Origin: Blastocatellia bacterium UBA7656
GTDB taxonomy: Bacteria; Acidobacteriota; Blastocatellia; UBA7656
NCBI GenBank assembly: GCA_002483445.1
Contig: DLHY01000021.1
Coordinates: 19,781-83,780 of the forward strand
Direction: 5' to 3'
DNA: 64,000 nt
The notes beneath the pieces were generated by a model. The model had not been told where the DNA came from and did no database searches. It saw only the letters and a program-made list of their open reading frames with translations. The translations under genes and the position numbers were made by a program. Below are positions 1-8,067 of the stretch, one piece after another (within the stretch, counting starts at the first letter, position 1; every line of letters begins with the position of its first letter).

Positions 1-14
1 AAGAGAGATCAAGC

Positions 15-1379
15 GTGACAGCAATGGATAGAGCGCGCGACGAACAGATAAACCGCGATCTGCTGCGCAGCGTCCGAGAGACGGGCTGGGGCTGGCGAAT
101 AGTCGTAGCCATAAGCGGGATGGGTCTTATGGCGGGCGTTGCGGCTTTCGCCTATCAGTGGCAGGAAGGCATTGGAGTATGGGGACTGAACCGGCCTGTG
201 ATGTGGGCTTTCGATATAACGAACTTCGTTTTCTGGATAGGCATCTCGCACGCAGGCACGCTGATTTCGGCCATACTGCGAGTGACCGGGGCGGGGTGGC
301 GAAGACCGGTCACGCGCTGCGCTGAAGCGATCACGGTTTTCGCGCTGATGATCGGCGCTCTGTTCCCGATAATCCATCTCGGCAGGCCATGGGTTTTCTA
401 CTGGCTTGTGCCGTATCCGAATGAGCGCGGACTGTGGCCTAATTTCCGCTCGCCGCTGATCTGGGATTTCTTCGCCATAAACGCTTATCTGATGGGATCG
501 CTGATCTATCTCTATCTGCCTCTGATTCCTGATCTGGCCCTGCTCAGAGACACATCGCGAGGATTGAGAAAGCGAATTTATTCCGTTCTCAGCGCAGGAT
601 GGCGCGGCACTGCGCTTCAATGGGACAGGCTTGAAAAAGCGGTGCGAGTGATGGCCGTCATCATCATCCCCGTCGCCGTTTCAGTTCACACCATCGTGTC
701 GTGGGATTTCGCGATGGCTATTCAACCCATGTGGCATTCGACCATCTTCGGCCCCTACTTCGTGGCGGGCGCGATCTTTTCCGGCATTGCCGCGCTCATC
801 ATAGCGATGGCTGCGCTCAGGCGAGTCTTTCATCTTGAGAATTATTTGAAGCCCGTTCACTTCAACAATCTCGGATTGCTGCTGCTGACGATGAGCCTTA
901 TCTGGTTTTACTTCACATTCTCCGAATACCTGACGACGTGGTATGGAAACGAGCCGATGGAAAAAGCGGTCTTCCAGTCCAAGATCAGCGGGCCATACAG
1001 CCCTCTGTTCTTCGCTATGGTTGCGTGTTGTTTTCTCATACCGGCTCCGATGCTTGCCATAAAAAAACTGAGGACGATAACCGGCACTGTCATAGCGTCG
1101 GCATGTGTGGTGGTTGGAATGTGGATCGAGAGATTCCTGATCATCGTGCCGACGCTTTCTCATCCGCGACTGACTTTCAACTGGGGCAGCTATAAACCGA
1201 CGTGGGTGGAGATAGCCATTATGACAGGCTCGTTTTCATACTTCGTGCTGTTGTATGCAGTCTTCGTCAAGATGTTCCCCATAGTTTCAGTGTGGGAATT
1301 CAAAGAAGGTCTCGCTTCGCAGACGCAGCCGGGACCGGCGACAGACAAAAAAGTTTTCCGTGCCGCATCAGGCGATTAG
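15..1379 (+). CDS. actC: NrfD-family quinol-oxidising membrane subunit ActC of alternative complex III
   Basis: This is a polytopic inner-membrane protein of 454 residues with about ten hydrophobic segments and the NrfD/PsrC pattern, including an early helix containing FDITNFVFWIGISHAGT and the conserved HLGRPW region near residue 120. In alternative complex III the ActC subunit oxidises menaquinol and passes electrons to haem and Fe-S subunits. ActD and a small cytochrome c follow directly, the normal Act order; ActA and ActB would lie left of the window. The start is a GTG at 15 behind AGAGAG; an ATG at 24 is the alternative. Family assignment is firm. The Act name rests on the neighbours. 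Confidence 0.85.
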   Translation: MTAMDRARDEQINRDLLRSVRETGWGWRIVVAISGMGLMAGVAAFAYQWQEGIGVWGLNRPVMWAFDITNFVFWIGISHAGTLISAILRVTGAGWRRPVTRCAEAITVFALMIGALFPIIHLGRPWVFYWLVPYPNERGLWPNFRSPLIWDFFAINAYLMGSLIYLYLPLIPDLALLRDTSRGLRKRIYSVLSAGWRGTALQWDRLEKAVRVMAVIIIPVAVSVHTIVSWDFAMAIQPMWHSTIFGPYFVAGAIFSGIAALIIAMAALRRVFHLENYLKPVHFNNLGLLLLTMSLIWFYFTFSEYLTTWYGNEPMEKAVFQSKISGPYSPLFFAMVACCFLIPAPMLAIKKLRTITGTVIASACVVVGMWIERFLIIVPTLSHPRLTFNWGSYKPTWVEIAIMTGSFSYFVLLYAVFVKMFPIVSVWEFKEGLASQTQPGPATDKKVFRAASGD

Positions 1380-1397
1380 TTCCATGGGAGAGATGGT

Positions 1398-1892
1398 ATG
1401 CATACAAAAGCCGGAGCATTCGACAAAGTGAATGAAGCGACGATGGCTATGAACAGGCTCAGGATGGAAGGCTTCACCCCCAAAGATATCACGATGATGT
1501 CTTCCGAACCTTTGCCTTTGGATGAAGACGACGAGAAGAGCAGGAGTCTCATCTGGCTGTTTTCAATCCTGGGGGGGATTTTGGGAGGAGTGGGGGCGAC
1601 GCTGCTGACCACGCTTGCCTCGAAGCAGATGAATCTGGTGACGGGCGGAATGCCGATAGTCGCGCCGTGGGCGTTCGGAATAATCGTCTTCGAGATGTCG
1701 GCTCTCGGAGCGATTCTGGCGGCGCTCGGACGCATGGTTTATGAAGCTCGTCTCCTGCGCCGCGGCGTCGGAGCCGAGTACGGCAGCGTTGTTGCGCAGG
1801 GAAAAATCGTCGTGGCTGTCGATTGCGCGGACGAGACCCGCGCGCAGAATGCCGAAAGAGTCTTCGCATCCTGCGGAGCTGAAATGATCTGA
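1398..1892 (+). CDS. actD: DUF3341 membrane subunit ActD of alternative complex III
   Basis: A protein of 164 residues with a soluble N-terminal domain (about 1-48), two transmembrane helices (about 50-72 with a Gly-rich ILGGILGGVGATLL run, and about 88-114) and a soluble C-terminal tail. This is the layout of DUF3341, the ActD subunit that packs beside ActC in alternative complex III. The ATG at 1398 follows GGGAGAG at a good distance, 18 bases after actC stops, so the two are very probably cotranscribed. No redox motif is visible, as expected for this subunit. Confidence 0.85.
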   Translation: MHTKAGAFDKVNEATMAMNRLRMEGFTPKDITMMSSEPLPLDEDDEKSRSLIWLFSILGGILGGVGATLLTTLASKQMNLVTGGMPIVAPWAFGIIVFEMSALGAILAALGRMVYEARLLRRGVGAEYGSVVAQGKIVVAVDCADETRAQNAERVFASCGAEMI

Positions 1893-2003
1893 CTTTTTCT
1901 GAGCGTTTCTTACATTAGCGCAAGCTGACGGCTTGCAAACAGTAAGTGGCAAGCCAGCGGTTTGTCTTATCTAAGAAGAAATACAAGAAGAGGGAGAACG
2001 AAT

Positions 2004-2372
2004 ATGAAGAAGACAACGGTTTTGAAACTGTCCTTAACGATGGCGGCGCTTGCGCTTTTATCGCTTGCGCCGCCTGCCGCCAGACCATCTGCGTTCGAGG
2101 TTGCCTCCAGAACAGCTTCGACGCCGATTGATGTATACAATTCCAAGTGCGCGCTATGCCATGCGAAAAACGGAGCGGGAGTGCCAAGCTGGCGAGCGAA
2201 GGGACAGCCTGATTTCACGAATCCCGACTGGCAGAAATCGCGCACCGATGCCCAGATTGCCGAAGCGATAAGAAACGGGAAAGGCAAGTTCATGCCTGCC
2301 TTCAAAACAAAGCTGGCCGAAAACGATATCGCGGCGATTGTTTCGGTAGTGCGCCGATTCGGAAAGAAGTGA
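2004..2372 (+). CDS. Mono-haem cytochrome c, ActE-like
   Basis: A protein of 122 residues with a Sec signal peptide (about 1-30), one CALCH haem-binding site (Cys49, Cys52, His53) and a likely axial Met near residue 97 in KFMPAF. The size and fold pattern match a class I cytochrome c. Placed directly after actC and actD it is the likely ActE, accepting electrons on the periplasmic side. An ATG at 2004 behind AGGGAG (1991-1996) was chosen over an upstream ATG that has no ribosome site. The stop codon overlaps the start of a strong hairpin. Confidence 0.85.
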   Translation: MKKTTVLKLSLTMAALALLSLAPPAARPSAFEVASRTASTPIDVYNSKCALCHAKNGAGVPSWRAKGQPDFTNPDWQKSRTDAQIAEAIRNGKGKFMPAFKTKLAENDIAAIVSVVRRFGKK

Positions 2373-2404
2373 TTCAATCGCTCAGACTCGCGAGCGATTG
2401 AATC
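2371..2404 (+). terminator. 13-bp perfect hairpin at the end of the Act genes
   Basis: GATTCAATCGCTC (2371-2383) pairs perfectly with GAGCGATTGAATC (2392-2404) around an 8-base loop. The stem begins inside the stop codon of the cytochrome c gene. There is no T-tract after it, so it may be a mRNA 3'-end stabiliser or a factor-assisted terminator, not a classical intrinsic terminator. Confidence 0.55.
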
Positions 2405-2702
2405 ACAGGCTCAGGCGTCCGGCAACGGGCGATCCGCCGGAAGGGGGAGTCGACGGCAATCGGCTCTGCTGTCGGGCGCCTGGTAATGCTTCTTAAAATC
2501 CATTCAGGCTGGGCAGAGGAGCTTTCCAACTCGCTCCATGCGCATACTCTCACTCCCTTTTGATTCCTCTGCCTGTCTAATACCCTGACTCATTTCTGAG
2601 GCTGCCCGTCGGGGCGGCACAGGAGAGTTCTGCGCTCAATCGAGCAATAGCATCGCCGAGGTGGGTCAGCGATGCAAACACCGATCAGGAGGATTAACAT
2701 CA
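2405..2702 (+). other. Long leader before the haem-porin gene, GC-rich and potentially structured
   Basis: About 300 bases without a convincing reading frame. Positions 2412-2480 are rich in complementary GC blocks: CAGGCG near 2412 can pair with CGCCTG near 2475, enclosing a CCGGC...GCCGG stem near 2420-2442. This could be a folded 5' leader. I compared it by eye with GEMM, cobalamin, SAM and TPP riboswitch cores and matched none. The end of the leader carries a strong AGGAGG (2687-2692). Confidence 0.3.
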
Positions 2703-3977
2703 ATGTTTCAAAAAGAGTGGGCAAAACTTTTTTTGTTGATTGCAACCTGCGCTTCTTTAGCCGTCTTCGTCTCGCACACGGCTCAAACGAAGGCTTACGC
2801 GCTGCCGATGTTTGCGCGCAGGCTGGGGGTATCGTGCGCGACTTGTCACACATCGCCTCCGCGTCTGAACGAAACCGGTTACAAATTCCGCGCCGCCGGT
2901 TATCGTATGCCTGAAGAGATAGGCAAAGGGAGCGAGAACAAGCCGTTCAAGCTCACAGACTACAGCGGCATCCGGCTTCAGGCGCGTTTCGACGCGACGG
3001 AATTCCGCACGGGTCAGGATGAGGATCACAAACCGGATTTCAATCTCTTCGCGGCTGAATTCTACACGCTCTACGGCCCGTGGGGAGGAAATTTTTCTTC
3101 CAACCTCAAAGTGACGATCTACCCGGAAGAAGACAGCGACACCGAAGATCACCTCAGAGTCGAAGGAAATTTGAAGTTGACCTTGGGGAACGACAAGCGA
3201 TTCTTCGAGATTCGAGGCGGCGTGCCGCATCCGATGGAGGGCTTCGGCGCATCAGACGTTGCGATCACCAACACGCGACCTTATTTTCAGGAAACCCCGG
3301 CGAACTTCGATCAATCGACCGCCTTCACGCCGTGGAATTTTCATCAGGCGGCAGTAACGCTGGGCTATTATCAGGGAAGAAATTCTGTGCGCGCGCTGTT
3401 CCTTGAAGGCATAAGGCTTCACGAGGACGGCCAGCCCTTCGGCAGAAAAGAGCCATTCACGGAGGATGCGCCTTTCAGCAAACATCCCAAACCTGATTTC
3501 CAGTTGATGTTCAACCGAATACTCCACGACAACGCGGGCAGCGTGACGCTTTACTACTACCACGGCAACGTGACTCTCCCCGTTCCGAATACCGAAGGCG
3601 GCGCGTTCCAGAACTTTTTTGATCGCGTAGCTCTCTATGGCAGCTATCCCGTCAAAAAGGTGACGCTGTTGGGGGGCGTTCAGCGCGGAAGAGATGACCG
3701 GGTGACAGAAGGAAGATTCACAAGCCTCGGCGCGTATGGCGAAGTGACCTATCCGGTCTTCAACGACATCACGCACGCAGGCGTCCGTTACGACTGGTTC
3801 GATCCGGCGCGCGGCAAATCAGAAAACGAGATTCGCGGGCTTACGGCCTACATCAACGCCTGGTATCGCGATCAGTTCAGGTTCGTAGTCGAGTACCAGC
3901 GCAGAAACCAGCAAAGAGGATTGCTTGAGGACAAAAACGACAACGCATTTCAGGTGCGTTTGATCTTCATCAAGTAG
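2703..3977 (+). CDS. Outer-membrane beta-barrel protein with an N-terminal haem c site
   Basis: A protein of 424 residues: signal peptide (about 1-33), then a single CATCH haem c motif (Cys45, Cys48, His49) within LPMFARRLGVSCATCHT, then some 350 residues of alternating beta-strand sequence ending in a lysine after FQVRLIFI. The barrel-like part is rich in aromatic and charged residues typical of porins. Such cytochrome-porin fusions are thought to carry or receive electrons at the outer membrane, but no substrate can be read here. It follows the Act genes by 330 bases and may have its own promoter. The ATG at 2703 sits 10 bases after AGGAGG; an upstream frame-compatible ATG at 2661 lacks support. 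Confidence 0.75.
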   Translation: MFQKEWAKLFLLIATCASLAVFVSHTAQTKAYALPMFARRLGVSCATCHTSPPRLNETGYKFRAAGYRMPEEIGKGSENKPFKLTDYSGIRLQARFDATEFRTGQDEDHKPDFNLFAAEFYTLYGPWGGNFSSNLKVTIYPEEDSDTEDHLRVEGNLKLTLGNDKRFFEIRGGVPHPMEGFGASDVAITNTRPYFQETPANFDQSTAFTPWNFHQAAVTLGYYQGRNSVRALFLEGIRLHEDGQPFGRKEPFTEDAPFSKHPKPDFQLMFNRILHDNAGSVTLYYYHGNVTLPVPNTEGGAFQNFFDRVALYGSYPVKKVTLLGGVQRGRDDRVTEGRFTSLGAYGEVTYPVFNDITHAGVRYDWFDPARGKSENEIRGLTAYINAWYRDQFRFVVEYQRRNQQRGLLEDKNDNAFQVRLIFIK

Positions 3978-3983
3978 TCGCTG

Positions 3984-4000
3984 GCAGGTTTCGAGCCTGC
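3984..4000 (+). terminator. Short hairpin after the haem-porin gene
   Basis: GCAGG (3984-3988) pairs with CCTGC (3996-4000), extended by one wobble and one A-T pair, leaving a three-base loop. It lies seven bases after the stop codon. No T-tract follows, so the terminator role is tentative. Confidence 0.3.
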
Positions 4001-4088
4001 AATGCGTGACATTCAAGGGCGCGCGAATCATCGGGTCGGAGCAGAGTGACTATCTGACCTGTTGGTTCGCGCGTTCTTCTTTCAGAAA

Positions 4089-4117
4089 TTGACAAACGGC
4101 GAGAGCCGGAATAGATT
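4089..4117 (+). promoter_or_regulatory. Candidate sigma-70 promoter
   Basis: TTGACA (4089-4094) and TAGATT (4112-4117) are separated by 17 bases, the ideal spacing, about 120 bases before the next gene start. The -35 box is consensus and the -10 box matches at four of six positions. Confidence 0.4.
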
Positions 4118-4240
4118 AGCCGCGTATGAAAAGCAGTTTCGTAATAAAAGACGCGGCCTGAAATAAAGTGTTGGGCGTCTGTTTCGCCGCCTGATTCAGA
4201 GTTAGACGCGGTAAGACACGTCACTTAGGAGACGGGATTG

Positions 4241-5245
4241 ATGAAACGCCTTCTTATTCTCGCTTTATTTGCAACAGCATCTCCCATACTTGTTTTCGCC
4301 CAAGATAAGGATTCCTGCGCCAGTTTTCAACAAACAGCGAGAGCAACATACAATTTCAAACCATCACGTCTGACTGACTCTCAGCGCGACTCAAAATCCG
4401 CAGCTATGGATCGCTTCTGGCAAATGGTAAAAGCGAATCCCAAACAACTACTCCCTTGCTTGCGCAGTGCGCTTCAAGACCCGAACGCTGACAAATGGTT
4501 TCGCTTTGATACAAGCAATTTACTTGTAGAGCTTGATCCTTCACCTGAATCCAAAACCATTCAGGTCCGTAGTTATACTGATGTGGATTTAGACGATGTT
4601 GATCTGCGAGTCTGGGTGACGGTTCTTGCGCTGCGAGGCTTTGAAGGCTCTGATGTCTCTCAAGCAGGTATCCGCTGGTTAGCCTATCCTCAAGCAAGAT
4701 ACTTCTTACCTGAACATGGTGGTTATGAGGTTAAAGCGTTCGAGGGCGCTCTATTCATCTTTGGCAGCATGGATGAGTCCCAAGCAACTCCTGCTCTATT
4801 AAAGATCGTTAACCAACCAAATAACCCAGGACGTGAGAATGCTCTTTTGATTTTGATGGACCAGGCTACATCCGAATCTCTTCGAGCGTTAAGACAGATA
4901 GACCCAGGTGCATTCTCGGGAAAAGCCGGGGGCAGACTACGAGAGCTATTAAGCAATCCCGATCTTCTTAAGCCGCGTTCAAAGCCAAAGACGAACCGTG
5001 ATGAATTCATCCGAGCTTTTCAGGAAATGCTTGACGGAGATTCGAGTGGATTCATGGAGATGGTCTCAAGAGTTCCTGATGGAGAAAAAGATGTCATTGC
5101 CGTACTGAAACCAGAAGACTTGCCAGTTGTGCGCAAGGTTCGTCGGATGATTATTGCGAGTGGGAATCAACACGCCATCGAATACTATAAGAGCTTCACT
5201 GATATTCTGATGGCGCTTGTGTGGAAGCCTGAGTTAGTGAAGTAA
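4241..5245 (+). CDS. Secreted protein of unknown function, possibly HEAT-like helical repeats
   Basis: A protein of 334 residues with a clear signal peptide (about 1-21, ending VFAQ). The rest is mostly helical. Stretches such as LPCLRSALQDP, ATPALLKIVNQP and SLRALRQIDP resemble single HEAT-type helices, so a repeat scaffold is possible but not shown. I recognise no catalytic motif. The start is ATG 4241 with AGGAG at 4227-4231. A TTG immediately before it is in frame but unneeded. Synonymous choice is visibly more A/T-rich than in flanking respiratory genes, which hints at a different origin. Confidence 0.65.
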   Translation: MKRLLILALFATASPILVFAQDKDSCASFQQTARATYNFKPSRLTDSQRDSKSAAMDRFWQMVKANPKQLLPCLRSALQDPNADKWFRFDTSNLLVELDPSPESKTIQVRSYTDVDLDDVDLRVWVTVLALRGFEGSDVSQAGIRWLAYPQARYFLPEHGGYEVKAFEGALFIFGSMDESQATPALLKIVNQPNNPGRENALLILMDQATSESLRALRQIDPGAFSGKAGGRLRELLSNPDLLKPRSKPKTNRDEFIRAFQEMLDGDSSGFMEMVSRVPDGEKDVIAVLKPEDLPVVRKVRRMIIASGNQHAIEYYKSFTDILMALVWKPELVK

Positions 5246-5370
5246 TTTCACAACCGCGTCTAGCTCCTCGCTTGAGCCAGCCGCCTGTGTTTTGTCATGC
5301 GCTCTTCGTTGCTTCATCGGCTCTCACTCAAATGGGCGATGGCAACGCTGCCTCCTTACCCGACAAAGAA

Positions 5371-5508
5371 GATATGAGTCGACGAACCGATCAACAACCG
5401 AGGCATCCTGTTAGAGAATCTCGGCAAGATGCCATAACAAAATATCTCACGGCGTTGGAAGAAATTTATCCTCCGGCCAGGGGAAACGCGCATGTGTCAG
5501 CGAGATGA
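5371..5508 (+). CDS. Possible small reading frame, 45 residues
   Basis: A weak candidate starting at ATG 5371 behind AAAGAAG. It is basic and charged with no recognised motif. It ends eight bases before the ATG of the next small frame, as in a coupled pair. It could equally be chance or the remnant of a decayed gene. I assign no function. Confidence 0.2.
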   Translation, partial: DMSRRTDQQPRHPVRESRQDAITKYLTALEEIYPPARGNAHVSAR

Positions 5509-5515
5509 GGATAAC

Positions 5516-5644
5516 ATGATCATCGTCAGCGTTCCGTTGCCTGCGCGAGTGCGTGAGCGGATGCGGCTTTTTGATCAAATGGCTGAAGTCGGAACAAAGC
5601 TGCAGCTTGAGACGAATGAGTATATTATTCTGTCGAGTCAATGA
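5516..5644 (+). CDS. Possible small reading frame, 42 residues
   Basis: Starts at ATG 5516 behind GAGGA and ends with TGA at 5642-5644. An upstream ATG at 5492 is in frame. The peptide begins MIIVSVPLPARVRERM and reads like a real, weakly amphipathic sequence, but I recognise no family. It might be the tail of a decayed gene. The next gene, a secreted protein, starts 45 bases later. Confidence 0.25.
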   Translation: MIIVSVPLPARVRERMRLFDQMAEVGTKLQLETNEYIILSSQ

Positions 5645-5688
5645 GCTACGGCTTGAATGGAATGACCGTGCTATCGGGGGAGACTTTT

Positions 5689-6186
5689 ATGTTCAATCTG
5701 AAAACTAAAATATTGATCATTGTTGCGCTATCAACGCAACTTCATCTGTCTATCGCCGCAGCGCAGCAAGACCGCGTCGAAGCCGACAAGATGCGCATCA
5801 AACAGATGCTCGAAGGCTTTTACAAATCATATATCAGCGATAACAATTTGCCGGAGAGCAAACGTCCGAAAGACCCGAAAGCTCCGGTTCTCAAACACAG
5901 CCAGCTTTTCACGAAAGAATTCCTCCTCGCTTACAGAAAGTTTATGAGCCGCTCGGACATCGATCATGACCCTATCGTTCAATCCAACGATGTCCCTGAA
6001 AAATTCATAGTCAAAGAGGTACGGCTCGACGGCTCGACCGCCTATGCCCGTCTGGAATATGTCGGCTATCCCGCCGATACTCCATTGCTGGAAGTCCGTC
6101 TCAAGGAGCAAAACGGAACCTGGTTGATTGACGCAATCGGCGATTTCAACAAAGCGCAGCCGCGCAGAAGCAGCCGAAAATATTAA
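5689..6186 (+). CDS. Secreted DUF3828-like protein
   Basis: A protein of 165 residues with a signal peptide (about 1-25, ending AAAQ), followed by a compact alpha/beta domain. The run RIKQMLEGFYKSYI, the acidic DIDHDPIVQSNDVP segment near the middle, and the closing TWLIDAI strand match the pattern of DUF3828 periplasmic proteins, which resemble the NTF2/SnoaL fold. Function is unknown. The ATG at 5689 has GGGGGAG six bases upstream and begins a proper signal peptide, so it is preferred over an ATG at 5641. Confidence 0.65.
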   Translation: MFNLKTKILIIVALSTQLHLSIAAAQQDRVEADKMRIKQMLEGFYKSYISDNNLPESKRPKDPKAPVLKHSQLFTKEFLLAYRKFMSRSDIDHDPIVQSNDVPEKFIVKEVRLDGSTAYARLEYVGYPADTPLLEVRLKEQNGTWLIDAIGDFNKAQPRRSSRKY

Positions 6187-6357
6187 AATGATGAAAAACT
6201 GAAAACTGAAAGTCTATCAATCAACAGGTCGCCCCTACGGAGCTACGGGGAAAACAAACCAACCCCTTTCTATAAACAGGTCGTCCCTACGGGGCTGAGT
6301 AGTTACAACTGAAAACTGAAAACTGAAAACTGAAAACTGTTCGTCGAGGAGAAATTC
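6187..6357. repeat. Heptamer tandem repeat and a short dispersed repeat
   Basis: Positions 6307-6339 are a run of the 7-base unit AAAACTG (about 4.7 copies), with a two-copy version near 6195-6210. Between them AACAGGTCG-CCCTACGG occurs twice as a direct repeat (near 6222 and 6271). The same heptamer recurs near 13,149, 56,212 and 56,292. Confidence 0.85.
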
Positions 6358-7089
6358 ATGAAACAATACATGGCAGTATTCGCAGTTATACTTCTTGCGC
6401 TATGCCTCAACTGCGGGGGCGAGACGAATCGTCAGGTCTTCAAACGCTATGAGAATCCGTTCGCCGAAAAACGACAGCAGTTCAAAAAAATCGCCGAGAT
6501 GTTGCCTGCCTCCGGGACTATGGCCGCGAATGCTCCCGCAAGTCTGTCAGTGAAGCCGGTATTCAATGCCAAAAACAAATCCTACAACACTGAGATCGTG
6601 ATGTATGACCAGTTGCTCGATCCCGATACGGAATCAAAGGAGCAAAAGAGACTCGACCTTTTATTGTCAGGCGATCTCCTGCTGGGGATGAAATGGACAG
6701 GCCCGAAAAATCCTATGTCCGAAAGCGCGCTCGATAACAGCGGAGGCGACCTGGAGCAGTCGTTGAAGAAAGCTCTCGCCTACCGTTATCTGGTCGTGCT
6801 TCGTCCCGCGGCTTTCGTCGCCCCCGTGGCGGTGAGCGAGAGCGCATATAAACCGGGTGTGGCCGATATCGAAGCGTTGGTCGTAGACCTCGAAAGCAAC
6901 AAAGTCGTCTGTTCCTGTCGCTTCACTGCGAGTTCCGCCTCCACAGTCGAATACGTTTACAAAGCAGGCGAGAGCCGTGAAAGTCGACTTGAGGCATTCG
7001 CCTATTCGACGCTTTATACCGAGGCGCGACAAAAACTGGAAAAATTATTGGCAGAGACGACCGGCGGCGAATTTGTTTTTGAGAGATGA
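6358..7089 (+). CDS. Lipoprotein of unknown function
   Basis: A protein of 243 residues with a lipoprotein signal: hydrophobic helix then LCLNC, so Cys19 would be lipidated. No charged sorting residue follows (GGE), so outer-membrane sorting is plausible. The mature part is an alpha/beta protein with a C-terminal helix rich in lysine and glutamate. I do not recognise the family. A good ribosome site (CGAGGAG) precedes ATG 6358. It is convergent with the nitrate operon and probably a single-gene unit. Confidence 0.7.
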   Translation: MKQYMAVFAVILLALCLNCGGETNRQVFKRYENPFAEKRQQFKKIAEMLPASGTMAANAPASLSVKPVFNAKNKSYNTEIVMYDQLLDPDTESKEQKRLDLLLSGDLLLGMKWTGPKNPMSESALDNSGGDLEQSLKKALAYRYLVVLRPAAFVAPVAVSESAYKPGVADIEALVVDLESNKVVCSCRFTASSASTVEYVYKAGESRESRLEAFAYSTLYTEARQKLEKLLAETTGGEFVFER

Positions 7090-7108
7090 GCCTCAGCGAC
7101 CCTCGCAG

Positions 7109-8053
7109 TCAAAGCAGAATCGTCGCGATGATCAGATATATTGCGACACTGAGCAAATCCTGAACGACGGTGGCAAGTGGGCCGCTGGCAAGCGCAGGGT
7201 CAGCGCCCATCCAATCCAGAAACCAGGGCAGCAGACTGGCCATCTGCGTCGCCACGATTGCAGACGCAAAAACAGCCAGCGCAACTACCAAGCCTATAAC
7301 TGCGCCAATGTTTAATATCAAAAGCGTCGCCCACGCCACGACGCCCAGAGCCAGCCCCATCATCAATCCCAGATTGCCTTCGCGCATCAGTTGATGGATC
7401 AAAGGCACAGGGCCATAAGCCAGATGTCGAACCAGAATGGTTTCAGTCTGCGTGCCTATCGCGTCTGCCAGATAAACCACCAGCGGAAGAAAAAACGCAA
7501 CAGCTACATCTCGCTTGAGCGATTCCTCAAAGAGGCTCACCACTCCGCCCGCGAGGATTCCGCCGATCAACCCGATGACAAGCCATGGAAGGCGACCTTT
7601 CAGCGCCTTGATCAAAGAATGCTCCTCTATGGGCGAAGGATGAGCAGCGCCGACGCCCGCCATCCTCAAAACATTATCGATGTGCTCTTCGTGCAGGAAT
7701 GCCAGAAGTTGCCCTATCGGAATCGCGCCGAGGAGCCGTCGATCTTCATCGATGACCGCAACATCAGATTCGTGTCTTTCAACTGCGAGCAGGGCAACCG
7801 TCTCTGCGCTGTCTTCGGGGTGAAACTCAAGCGGCGGGTCGCCGCGCAGATTCCTCGCTCTTTCATCAGGCGATGCGGCTATCAGATTTTCAATCGGAAC
7901 CTGACCGATCAGCCGCCCCTCATCATCCACGAGATAAATATGGCTCGCTTCACGGGGCCGCTCCGCTCTGAGAGTGGCCAATATGCTTGCCACACTTGAA
8001 TCGGCTGCGGCCCTCGGCACAGAAGGCGTCATCAAATCTCTCGCAGTGCGCAT
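7109..8053 (-). CDS. Short MgtE-like divalent cation transporter with CBS pair
   Basis: A protein of 314 residues. Residues about 1-130 form a CBS pair (starting ARDLMTPSV), and residues about 160-314 form five membrane helices with the MgtE signature region ADAIGTQTETI. The N-terminal superhelical domain of full-length MgtE (about 450 residues) is missing, as in a known short subfamily. It should pass Mg2+ or a similar cation, gated by CBS ligands. It starts 14 bases after narK stops and is probably the last gene of the nitrate operon, though a functional link to nitrate is not obvious. The ribosome site is weak, suggesting translational coupling. Confidence 0.8.
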   Translation of the reverse strand: MRTARDLMTPSVPRAAADSSVASILATLRAERPREASHIYLVDDEGRLIGQVPIENLIAASPDERARNLRGDPPLEFHPEDSAETVALLAVERHESDVAVIDEDRRLLGAIPIGQLLAFLHEEHIDNVLRMAGVGAAHPSPIEEHSLIKALKGRLPWLVIGLIGGILAGGVVSLFEESLKRDVAVAFFLPLVVYLADAIGTQTETILVRHLAYGPVPLIHQLMREGNLGLMMGLALGVVAWATLLILNIGAVIGLVVALAVFASAIVATQMASLLPWFLDWMGADPALASGPLATVVQDLLSVAIYLIIATILL

Positions 8054-8067
8054 CTATCATCACTCAT

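Noticed and set aside
2405..2500. A GEMM (c-di-GMP or cGAMP) riboswitch before a cytochrome gene
   Set aside because: The leader is GC-rich and foldable but lacks the conserved GEMM core sequences; kept only as a structured candidate.
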